Shown here: one piece after another, positions 1 to 5,433 of the stretch
Position numbering within the stretch: the first letter of the stretch is position 1
Layout of the letters: each line of letters begins with the position of its first letter
Position numbers and translations under genes: made by a program
Notes under the pieces: generated by a model
The model's input: only the letters and a program-made list of their open reading frames with translations
Told to the model about the DNA's origin: nothing
Database searches by the model: none
Source of the DNA: Clostridia bacterium
GTDB taxonomy: Bacteria; Bacillota; Clostridia; Oscillospirales; CAG-272
Direction: 5' to 3'
Assembly: GCA_017420845.1 (NCBI GenBank)
Contig: JAFQOC010000127.1
Span: 1-5,885, forward strand
Length of the DNA: 5,885 nt

Positions 1-17
1 AATTCCGCCATGCCCGC
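1..17 (-). tRNA. tRNA-Leu, 5' end only (runs off the left edge)
   Basis: On the minus strand the window ends with GCGGGCATGGCGGAATT. This fits the start of a class II tRNA-Leu: 7-nt acceptor strand GCGGGCA, T8-G9, D-stem GCG, then GAATT of the D loop. The complete tRNA-Leu at 1936-2020 has the same layout (acceptor, TG, GCG, GAACT). A promoter closely resembling that of the other tRNA-Leu lies just upstream, with a predicted start about 8 nt before the mature 5' end. The anticodon is outside the window, so the isoacceptor is unknown. The Leu assignment rests on the GGCGGAATT block typical of bacterial tRNA-Leu. Confidence 0.75.
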
Positions 18-31
18 GCGGAACAGGTGAT

Positions 32-60
32 ATTATAGCACACTCGATTGCATTTGTCAA
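32..60 (-). promoter_or_regulatory. Sigma-A promoter of the left tRNA-Leu, with A/T-rich upstream element
   Basis: Reading on the minus strand, TTGACA (55-60) and TATAAT (32-37) are separated by 17 bp, both at full consensus, with TG one base before the -10 (extended -10). Transcription should start near 25. The 20 bases upstream of the -35 (61-80) are A/T-tract rich and match 17 of 20 positions of the same region in the other tRNA-Leu promoter (2074-2093). This is what an UP element of a stable-RNA promoter would look like. The last bases of the permease gene (stop codon 80-82) abut this tract. Confidence 0.85.
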
Positions 61-79
61 TAGGTTTTTGAAAAGTTTT

Positions 80-1060
80 TCACCTTTTTTTGCATGTTTT
101 TTCCGACTCGCCTACGCTTCCCTGTCTCCCGAACAGCGCTCTGAGATCTGCGGCGCTCAATACCCCACAGAGTACGATCACAGCGGAGCAAAGCAGCGTC
201 ATGGGGCTCAGCACGCCGAGATCCCCTGTCAAGGCAACGGTAAACACAATTGCCCAGGCGGTATAGGTGATGTTCAGTGCCATCGCCTTGGAGGCGCCCA
301 GCTTGCCGATGGTTCTGTAGTAGAGCAGGTAGGAGACTGTCGCGCACAGAGCGGCAACGGCGACCGTCAAAAGCAGCTTCCCTTCTCCCCCCACAAACAG
401 CTCGGCCGTCATACGCCAGCCGCCCAACAGCGGCAGGATGAGCAGACCGTACAGGAGGGCGGAAACGGCCTGGCGGATCCCCAAAGCATATTCGTCCTTG
501 ACAGCCGTGTCCTTCAGGCATTTTGCGAGGATCACGGCCTCGGTTCCCCAGCCGAAGGCACACATGAACGCCCCCAGAAGTCCCAACCAGAAGTTCTCCG
601 CGGAAAAGGAGGGGGTATAGCTCAGTCCATAAACGCCCGCAAGAGTTAGGATCAAAAAAATCCATTGATACCACTTGGTTTTTTCCTTCAAAAATATACG
701 CGCCAGCACCGTACCCACCGCGGGATATACGGCGCTCACCACAGCACCCACCGACGGGCCGAGACAGCTCACGGCCAGCACGTAGCCCGTCATACCGATA
801 GGGCCGCCCACGGCAGAGGACAGCGTCAACCAGAGTGCCGTTCTGCTGCGGCATACACCGAAAAAGCCCTTCAAGCCTCCCCGCAAAGCATTGTAGATCA
901 GCATACAGCTCGCCGACACAGCGTCGTGGAGGAATGTTGCGATAAAGGGGGCCAGAAGCACAGCCTGCTCGGTGGAAACGAAGGGTGACATGGTAAGGGC
1001 AAGCCCCAAAATCACCGTCTCCAGCGCCCAGGTGATCCCCGCGAAAATACCTGTCAGCAT
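80..1060 (-). CDS. EamA/DMT-superfamily permease
   Basis: This predicts a 326-residue integral membrane transporter with about ten hydrophobic segments in two similar halves, the usual size and layout of the drug/metabolite transporter superfamily. The first half ends with a typical EamA signature: YPAVGTVLARIFLKEKTKW (residues 112-130) followed by the hydrophobic AGVYGL stretch to 146. The second half has the matching region SKAMALNITYTAWAIVFTVALTGD (258-280) and a final helix to about 303, then a short basic tail. An upstream in-frame ATG at 1195 would start inside the HAD gene and add an arginine/proline-rich, non-membrane tail. The ATG at 1060 is preferred because TGAGGA sits 7-8 nt before it. 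That ribosome site includes the HAD stop codon, 10 bp upstream, so translation is probably coupled. Substrate cannot be told; DMT members export or import amino acids, nucleotide-like compounds and other metabolites. No terminator hairpin is seen after it. Confidence 0.88.
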   Translation of the reverse strand: MLTGIFAGITWALETVILGLALTMSPFVSTEQAVLLAPFIATFLHDAVSASCMLIYNALRGGLKGFFGVCRSRTALWLTLSSAVGGPIGMTGYVLAVSCLGPSVGAVVSAVYPAVGTVLARIFLKEKTKWYQWIFLILTLAGVYGLSYTPSFSAENFWLGLLGAFMCAFGWGTEAVILAKCLKDTAVKDEYALGIRQAVSALLYGLLILPLLGGWRMTAELFVGGEGKLLLTVAVAALCATVSYLLYYRTIGKLGASKAMALNITYTAWAIVFTVALTGDLGVLSPMTLLCSAVIVLCGVLSAADLRALFGRQGSVGESEKTCKKR

Positions 1061-1070
1061 GCGCGATTCC

Positions 1071-1793
1071 TCACGCCAACAACGCGGGCAGCTCGGAGAT
1101 GGCGGAGATGAGGATATCCGCGCAGGGTGAGAGCACAGCCTGTTTCTCCGGCGAGGGGGCAAGAGCGACCGAGGTGATCCCGGCGTTCTTGGCAAATCTC
1201 ACGTCCGTCATGGTGTCGCCCACCATGACCACCCGCGTCTTGTCCAACGCGTAGCGGCGGCAGAGCTCCTCGGCACAGTAGGGGTGGGGCTTGGTCGGGG
1301 TATGGCCGTCGTCGGTGAAAATCACGTCGAAGTACGAAAGGATCCCCAGCCCTTCAAGGCAATGGCGGGTGATCGACTCGTTATCCGTCGTCACAACGGC
1401 AAGGCGAATCCCCTTCCCCTTCAGCTCGGCAAGGGTGTATGCCAGGTCGGGACAGGTAGGTCTTACAACACCTTCCCGGGCATGGCAGGAATAGGCCTCC
1501 TCCACAGCCTTCACCACATCCTCACAGGAAGCGGTGAGGCCGTGGGTCTGCAAAATGGCGCACACGATCTCTCCCATTTCCTCGTAAGTACCCTTACACA
1601 AAACACCGTTGATGTCCGTCACTCCGTCATGGACACCGAAGGCCTCCAGTATGTCGTATTTCAAGGATTCGTCCATATCAAATTCACGGAGAACACTCTC
1701 GATTGCCACATTGGACAGGCTGACCCAAAAGGCGTCAAAGTCCAAAAGCGTGCCGTCCTTATCAAAAATGATCGCGTCTGCTTTCATAATCAT
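1071..1793 (-). CDS. HAD-superfamily phosphatase, phosphoglycolate-phosphatase-like
   Basis: This is a cytoplasmic phosphomonoesterase of about 240 residues, the normal size of subfamily I HAD enzymes. All four HAD motifs are present. Motif I is DKDGT (11-15, nucleophile D11 and acid D13). Motif II is the Thr pair in VVTTDN (133-138). Motif III is K168 in PTKPHP. Motif IV is VGDTMTD (191-197, Mg-binding D193 and D197). A helical cap lies between motifs I and II (about residues 18-110), as in the Gph/PpaX group. Known relatives hydrolyse phosphoglycolate, pyrophosphate or sugar phosphates; the sequence does not decide which. Start choice: GTG 1799, ATG 1793 and ATG 1787 are all in frame. GGAAAG lies 8 nt before the 1793 ATG but only 2 nt before the GTG, so 1793 is preferred. 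It is followed 10 bp later by the permease gene, which suggests a linked role such as metabolite dephosphorylation and transport (inference). Confidence 0.9.
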   Translation of the reverse strand: MIMKADAIIFDKDGTLLDFDAFWVSLSNVAIESVLREFDMDESLKYDILEAFGVHDGVTDINGVLCKGTYEEMGEIVCAILQTHGLTASCEDVVKAVEEAYSCHAREGVVRPTCPDLAYTLAELKGKGIRLAVVTTDNESITRHCLEGLGILSYFDVIFTDDGHTPTKPHPYCAEELCRRYALDKTRVVMVGDTMTDVRFAKNAGITSVALAPSPEKQAVLSPCADILISAISELPALLA

Positions 1794-1800
1794 GATCACT

Positions 1801-1819
1801 GCTTTCCATTGGCGAAAGC
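1801..1819 (-). promoter_or_regulatory. Small hairpin covering the HAD ribosome binding site
   Basis: GCTTTC (1801-1806) and GAAAGC (1814-1819) form a 6-bp inverted repeat around a 7-nt loop. On the minus-strand mRNA the downstream arm contains the GGAAAG thought to be the ribosome site of the HAD gene, so the stem could mask it. The stem is short and may be chance. Confidence 0.3.
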
Positions 1820-1889
1820 TTCCCTTCTTTAAAGTTGTTCTTTGCTATCACATGCTTGCATCCGGCAGGACTCTGAGTCGTGCCATTCC

Positions 1890-1944
1890 CTCGCACCAAA
1901 AGGAAAAGGAGCCGCTCTGCGGCTCCTTTTCCTTTTGGTGCGAG
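1890..1944. repeat. Perfect 26-bp inverted repeat joining the tRNA 3' end to its terminator
   Basis: Bases 1890-1915 pair with 1919-1944 without a mismatch around the 3-base centre TCT (1916-1918). The right arm (1936-1944) is the 3' end of tRNA-Leu(GAG), including the discriminator A and encoded CCA. The left arm therefore carries an inverted copy of CTCGCACCA 46 bp away. The inner part is the rho-independent terminator. Confidence 0.95.
1898..1936 (-). terminator. Rho-independent terminator of tRNA-Leu(GAG)
   Basis: On the minus strand, directly after the tRNA CCA, A-rich sequence leads into GGAGCCGC, a 3-nt AGA loop and GCGGCTCC, then TTTTCCTTTT. The 8-bp GC-rich stem plus T-rich tail is a good intrinsic terminator. 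The A-tract before the stem pairs with the T-tract after it. It should limit, but perhaps not abolish, read-through into the HAD-permease genes. Confidence 0.85.
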
Positions 1945-2020
1945 AAACGGGACTTGAACCCGTACGGTGTGAACCACACGCCCCTCAAACGTGCGCGTCT
2001 GCCAGTTCCGCCACTCTCGC
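1936..2020 (-). tRNA. tRNA-Leu, anticodon GAG, CCA encoded
   Basis: The minus strand folds into a class II tRNA of 85 nt including CCA. The acceptor is GCGAGAG paired with TTCTCGC (one G-T pair at the inner end), and the D stem is GCG/CGC. The anticodon stem is CACGT/GCGTG with loop TTGAGGG. A variable arm of about 13 nt includes TGG...ACC, and the T arm is ACGGG-TTCAAGT-CCCGT. The discriminator A (1939) is followed by genomically encoded CCA (1936-1938). The anticodon GAG (complement of 1984-1986), with T33 before it and G37 after it, reads leucine codons CUC and CUU. The identity set fits leucine: a long variable arm with discriminator A. Confidence 0.96.
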
Positions 2021-2044
2021 ATGTCGCTTGAACGCAACGGTGAT

Positions 2045-2073
2045 ATTATACACGATTTATCCGAAAATGTCAA
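2045..2073 (-). promoter_or_regulatory. Consensus sigma-A promoter of tRNA-Leu(GAG)
   Basis: On the minus strand TTGACA (2068-2073) and TATAAT (2045-2050) are both perfect and 17 bp apart, with a predicted start near 2038, about 17 nt before the tRNA. A run of A and T tracts upstream (2074-2117) resembles an UP element. The stretch 2074-2093 matches the left tRNA-Leu promoter at 17 of 20 positions. ATCACC follows the -10 in both. The strength suits a stable RNA gene. Confidence 0.93.
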
Positions 2074-2171
2074 GAGGTTTTGCAAAAGTTTTTTGAGTTT
2101 TTTAAAAAAAGTTTTCACCGTGCTCCCTTCGTATCCTTCCCTGCTTTTTTCTGAACAACCTGCTGTTTTCA

Positions 2172-2200
2172 TTGACATTTTTTCACCTTCGTGTTATAAT
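2172..2200 (+). promoter_or_regulatory. Consensus sigma-A promoter of the MFS permease gene
   Basis: TTGACA (2172-2177) and TATAAT (2195-2200) are spaced by 17 bp, with TG one base before the -10 (extended -10). The predicted start is near 2207, giving a leader of about 45 nt. The block 2191-2210 recurs almost unchanged in the promoter of the minus-strand lipoprotein (see findings). Confidence 0.92.
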
Positions 2201-2251
2201 GGCAACGGTATCACCTGTCAATATGATCTCGAACCTCGAAAGGATCCTGCC

Positions 2252-3496
2252 ATGTCTGTCTACAACCGCGTCAAGTACGCTTGCTACACCACCAATCTGT
2301 CCATGTCGGTGGTGGGCAATCTCTCCCCCGTCCTGTTTCTGACCTTCCACGAGCTGTACGGCATCTCCTTCTCCCTCCTGGGGCTTCTGGTGCTGGTCAA
2401 CTTCTTCACCCAGCTTCTGGTGGACCTTCTCCTATCCTTCTTCTCCCACCGCTTCAATATCCCCCTGCTGGTGAAGCTCACCCCCGTTCTCTGCTCCTGC
2501 GGGCTTCTGGTCTACGCCATCTGGCCCTTCCTCCTCCCCGAAGCGGTCTACGCGGGGCTGATAGTGGGCACCGTCATCTTCGCCGCGGCGGGAGGCCTTT
2601 GCGAGGTGCTGATCAGCCCCGTCATCGCCGCTATCCCCGCCGAGGACCCGGATCGTGAGATGAGCAAGCTCCACTCGGTCTACGCCTGGGGCGTGGTGGG
2701 GGTCATTCTGCTGGCAACCCTATTTCTGCTCTTCTGCGGCAAGAAGAACTGGCAGTACCTGGCCTTGTTTTTTACCCTGATTCCCCTCCTCTCCGCCGTT
2801 CTTTTCGCGGGAGCCAAGCTCCCCGCTCTGGAAACTCCCGAGAAGGTCTCGGGCGCTCTGGCCATGCTGAAGAACAAGCAGGTCCTGATCTGCGTGGCCG
2901 CCATTTTCTTCGGCGGCGCTGCAGAGTGCACCATGGCTCAGTGGTGCTCGGGCTATCTGGAGCAGGCTTTGGGCATTCCCAAGATCTGGGGAGACGTTTT
3001 CGGCGTAGCGGTGTTCTCCCTCATGCTGGGTCTGGGTCGCACTCTGTACAGCAAATTCGGTAAGAACCCCGATCGGGTTCTTCTGATGGGCGGCATGGGC
3101 GCGGCAGTCTGCTATTTAGTGGCGGCGGTGTCCCCCTTCCCCTTGGTGGGACTTCTCGCCTGTGCCTTTACGGGCTTCTGCGTGTCCATGCTCTGGCCCG
3201 GAAGCCTCATTGTAGCTTCTTCCCGAGTCCCCGCGGGCGGTGTATTCATCTACGCGCTCATGGCAGCGGGCGGTGACATGGGCGCGGCAGTGGTGCCCCA
3301 GCTTTTGGGCATCATCACCGACGCGGCGGCGGCCAATCCTGCCCTTGCCTCCCTCGCGGCCAATTGGGATATGGCTCCCGAGCAGCTGGGCATGAAGCTG
3401 GGCATGCTGGTGGGTATGCTTTTCCCCCTTTGCGGAATAGCGGTCTACGCCTACCTGGTCAAGAGCCGCAAGCGGTTCGCTGAAAAAAAGGAATGA
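2252..3496 (+). CDS. MFS permease, FucP/FHS-like
   Basis: This predicts a 414-residue cytoplasmic-membrane transporter of the major facilitator superfamily. About twelve hydrophobic segments are visible in two groups of six, separated by a polar stretch around residues 190-210 (KLPALETPEKVSGALAMLKNK). Features that recall the fucose-permease/FHS branch are GGLCEVLISPVIAAIP (114-129), KLHSVYAWGVVGVI (139-152) and a late MAAGGDMGAAVVPQLLGIITD helix (337-357). In FHS proteins the LH...G motif opens the fifth helix, and most characterised members carry sugars by proton symport; the substrate here is not determined. Start: the frame is open from 1991, but the upstream part crosses the tRNA and the promoter. 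ATG 2252 has AAAGGA 7 nt before it and begins just before the first helix. It is a single-gene unit with its own promoter and a terminator 48 bp after the stop. Confidence 0.9.
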   Translation: MSVYNRVKYACYTTNLSMSVVGNLSPVLFLTFHELYGISFSLLGLLVLVNFFTQLLVDLLLSFFSHRFNIPLLVKLTPVLCSCGLLVYAIWPFLLPEAVYAGLIVGTVIFAAAGGLCEVLISPVIAAIPAEDPDREMSKLHSVYAWGVVGVILLATLFLLFCGKKNWQYLALFFTLIPLLSAVLFAGAKLPALETPEKVSGALAMLKNKQVLICVAAIFFGGAAECTMAQWCSGYLEQALGIPKIWGDVFGVAVFSLMLGLGRTLYSKFGKNPDRVLLMGGMGAAVCYLVAAVSPFPLVGLLACAFTGFCVSMLWPGSLIVASSRVPAGGVFIYALMAAGGDMGAAVVPQLLGIITDAAAANPALASLAANWDMAPEQLGMKLGMLVGMLFPLCGIAVYAYLVKSRKRFAEKKE

Positions 3497-3531
3497 AGCT
3501 TTCTCATTCCCTCCATACCTACGCACCCCCG

Positions 3532-3582
3532 AAATGAAAAAGACCGAGCCCCTTGCTTTCAACGCAAGGGGCTCGGCTTTTC
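3532..3582. terminator. Bidirectional terminator between convergent genes
   Basis: A perfect 13-bp stem, CCGAGCCCCTTGC (3544-3556) with GCAAGGGGCTCGG (3564-3576), encloses a 7-nt loop. TTTT follows at 3578-3581 on the plus strand, and TTTTT (complement of 3537-3541) follows on the minus strand. It sits between the MFS stop (3496) and the lipoprotein stop (3590) and should serve both. Confidence 0.93.
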
Positions 3583-3589
3583 ATATCAA

Positions 3590-5086
3590 TTAAGATGCGG
3601 ACGGAGTGCTCTCCTCCTCGACGGGAGCCTCGAAAATGGCGCAACCCTCGAAGAATCCGATATTCATCATCTGAACGATGGCCTCGGCATCGGGCTTCTC
3701 ATAGATGAACTCGGTCTGGCCCTTGTAGCAGGACAGGAAGCTGGTAGACTGGTAGCCGCCTACCTTCACGTCGTACATCCAGAACAGGGTCTCCACGGGG
3801 GTTCTGTGGGGCAGGGTCTCAATGCCGTGATCGGCAAAGTAGCCCTGAAGGGTCTCGTCAGCGGGATGAGCGGGATGACCCTTAAAGAACAGGTAAACAC
3901 CCAGCTCACCGATCTTCAGCTCCTTGCCGTCCACGGTAACCGTGGCGGCACCGGCCTCAATGGTATAGGTCTTGCCCTTATAGGTGACCTTGGTGGCATC
4001 CTCAGACGTAACGGTGGGAGTGTAGTAATTCAGAGTCTCATCGATATAAAATTTGTTCTCGTCCAGAGTCTTCTTGTTGGTACCCAGAATGAGAACGATC
4101 TCCTTGTCACGGCCCGAAAGCTTGGCGTCAAAGTAAGCAACGGCATCCTCCAGGGTGGTCAGAGTATCGCTGTCTACCAGCGCGTTAGCCAACACCACCT
4201 TCTGGTAGTCGGCACGGATAGCATCGGCCAGATTGGCGTACATCTCAGCGGGGTTCTTCTCCACAATGTGCATATTCTCACGGGCGGCAGTCACGGCGGC
4301 GTGGTCATTCAGCAGATAAGCGGGATTCTGAACCCAGAAATCCACGTTTTCAAAGGTAGACACGTAGAATGCCAGATACTGAAGGTCCTGCATGGACTGG
4401 TTGGTATCCTCATAGGGAGGAACAAAATCAGCGTTGTCACGCCCCTTCTCATAGGTTTCCAGAATATTGGACCAGGTGGAGGCGTAACCGGCGTAGTAGC
4501 TGTCGGTCATGAGGGAGTAGTTGTTGTAGGTGCCGGTACCGTCAGACAGGAAGGTCACCCGCAGATCCTCAAAATCCACGCCCGCGTATACGAAAATATG
4601 GGGAATGAAGGACACGCGCAGGTCATCGCAATACAGGTGGAATTTGGCCTCGGGATCGGCGGCTTTAATCTCCTTGACCTTGTCGCGGATGAGAGCCCAG
4701 TTCACCTCGCTGGAGGCATTGGTCTGGCTCTGGGTGGAGAAATACTGAATGAAATCAGCCGAATACTCGTAGCTGATGGTGTTTCCGCGCAAGAACCACA
4801 TGTAAGTATTGGGGTTCTGGCGCTCATAGGCATGCAGAGTAGCGTAGAGGGTGGGCATGGTACCCAGGGTGATATAAAAGTCGTAGGTGTGGACGTCCAC
4901 AGGATCCTCAGAGGTGTCCTCCTCGGTGTCGCTCTCCGAAGCGCTTTCATAATCCGATGTGTCAACGGTATCTGTGGTGTCGGTGGGATTTGTGACTTCG
5001 TCGTTGCAGGCAGTCATGGGCAGCAGCATGGACAGAATCAGCAAAAGGGCCAACGCCCCACGGAGCAGTTGATTCTTCTTCATCAT
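3590..5086 (-). CDS. Large lipoprotein with sialyltransferase-like (GT-B) motifs
   Basis: This is a 498-residue secreted, lipid-anchored protein. The signal peptide has basic MMKKNQLLR and a hydrophobic core; the lipobox is MTAC with Cys27 (Met at -3 is acceptable but not the commonest). A Thr/Ser/Asp/Glu-rich linker (28-66) precedes the folded part. That part has, in order, LSDGTGTY (180-187), KGHPAHP (402-408) and GGYQSTSF (443-450). These resemble the D/E-D/E-G, HP and S-S/T motifs of bacterial GT-B sialyltransferases and polysialyltransferases (GT52 and relatives). One acid of the first motif is replaced by Ser; the gap between HP and S-T is about 40 residues, as in that family. Residues 362-394 look like a beta-rich insertion. 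Such enzymes normally use CMP-sialic acid in the cytoplasm, so catalysis outside is doubtful; a binding role is possible. Start: AAGGAG lies 7 nt before the first of two adjacent ATGs. The lipoprotein call is firm; the fold is inference. Confidence 0.9.
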   Translation of the reverse strand: MMKKNQLLRGALALLLILSMLLPMTACNDEVTNPTDTTDTVDTSDYESASESDTEEDTSEDPVDVHTYDFYITLGTMPTLYATLHAYERQNPNTYMWFLRGNTISYEYSADFIQYFSTQSQTNASSEVNWALIRDKVKEIKAADPEAKFHLYCDDLRVSFIPHIFVYAGVDFEDLRVTFLSDGTGTYNNYSLMTDSYYAGYASTWSNILETYEKGRDNADFVPPYEDTNQSMQDLQYLAFYVSTFENVDFWVQNPAYLLNDHAAVTAARENMHIVEKNPAEMYANLADAIRADYQKVVLANALVDSDTLTTLEDAVAYFDAKLSGRDKEIVLILGTNKKTLDENKFYIDETLNYYTPTVTSEDATKVTYKGKTYTIEAGAATVTVDGKELKIGELGVYLFFKGHPAHPADETLQGYFADHGIETLPHRTPVETLFWMYDVKVGGYQSTSFLSCYKGQTEFIYEKPDAEAIVQMMNIGFFEGCAIFEAPVEEESTPSAS

Positions 5087-5097
5087 TTACAATCTCC

Positions 5098-5122
5098 TTA
5101 TCCGTGACGGAGAAACGGATAA
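5098..5122 (-). promoter_or_regulatory. Leader hairpin touching the lipoprotein ribosome binding site
   Basis: TTATCCGT (5098-5105) and ACGGATAA (5115-5122) form an 8-bp inverted repeat with a 9-nt loop in the minus-strand leader. The arm nearest the gene ends with the AA of its AAGGAG ribosome site (complement of 5094-5099). A stem here could reduce ribosome access, or could simply keep the GGAG clear of other structure. Confidence 0.45.
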
Positions 5123-5183
5123 CCCCATCACACGTGTAATATTATTAATATGTAGAGTTTCAGCATCCGTTATTACCGTTGGC

Positions 5184-5212
5184 ATTATAACACATCCCGG
5201 TAAAAAATGCAA
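5184..5212 (-). promoter_or_regulatory. Sigma-A promoter of the 498-residue lipoprotein
   Basis: On the minus strand TTGCAT (5207-5212) and TATAAT (5184-5189) are separated by 17 bp, with an extended -10 TG. The start is predicted near 5177, leaving a leader of about 90 nt. The -10 box and following bases repeat those of the MFS promoter (19 of 20 bases). Confidence 0.87.
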
Positions 5213-5305
5213 TAGATTCCGAAGAAAGATTCCACAGTCCCATCAAAGTTTGCGTTTTGTTCAAGGTTTTCACTCTGTTTGTTCACAGCATTTGCGGAGT
5301 CGCGA

Positions 5306-5334
5306 TTGACATCCCTTCCGTTTTATGCTACAGT
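5306..5334 (+). promoter_or_regulatory. Possible distal promoter of the second lipoprotein
   Basis: TTGACA (5306-5311, perfect) and TACAGT (5329-5334, 4 of 6) are 17 bp apart, with TG one base before the -10, which compensates for the weak box. The predicted start is near 5341, giving a leader of about 147 nt. Direct repeats TTTGTTCA lie just upstream. It is less certain than the proximal promoter. Confidence 0.5.
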
Positions 5335-5404
5335 GGTTCCCTTCTCAGAAGCCAATATTCTCAGTTTTTTTCATGAAAACTTCACAAAAAAGCAAAAAAA
5401 GCAC

Positions 5405-5433
5405 TTGCAATTTTTATAACTATAATGTATAAT
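5405..5433 (+). promoter_or_regulatory. Proximal promoter of the second lipoprotein, triple TATAAT
   Basis: TTGCAA (5405-5410) is followed after 17 bp by TATAAT (5428-5433). Two more TATAAT copies lie at 5421-5426 and 5433-5438, but only the middle one has the ideal spacing. The start should be near 5440, about 48 nt before the gene. A-tracts at 5375-5400 may act as an UP element. Confidence 0.83.

Noticed and set aside
1061..1195. 45-codon N-terminal extension of the permease
   Set aside because: It lies inside the HAD gene, encodes an Arg/Pro-rich segment unlike a transporter N terminus, and a good ribosome site precedes the ATG at 1060.
1890..1944. Phage or integrative-element attachment site at the tRNA 3' end
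   Set aside because: Duplication of a tRNA 3' end suggests att sites, but the copy here is inverted and only tens of bases away, and no integrase or element genes are present.
1762..2178. 138-codon minus-strand frame across the tRNA and terminator
   Set aside because: It overlaps the tRNA-Leu gene, its terminator and the HAD start; there is no coding signal.
1991..2251. 87-codon N-terminal extension of the MFS permease
   Set aside because: It would start within the tRNA gene and cross both divergent promoters; ATG 2252 has a proper ribosome site and fits the family.
3806..5107. Long plus-strand open frame (433 codons) opposite the lipoprotein gene
   Set aside because: It has no convincing ribosome site, its translation is rich in Gly/Val/Ile/His without known motifs, and the opposite frame has a ribosome site, promoter, signal peptide and terminator. 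It is a by-product of GC-biased third positions.
5335..5378. Terminator or attenuator before the T-run at about 5364-5370
   Set aside because: Only weak pairing (around CTTCTCAGAAG) is present and it is separated from the T-run by about 14 unpaired bases.
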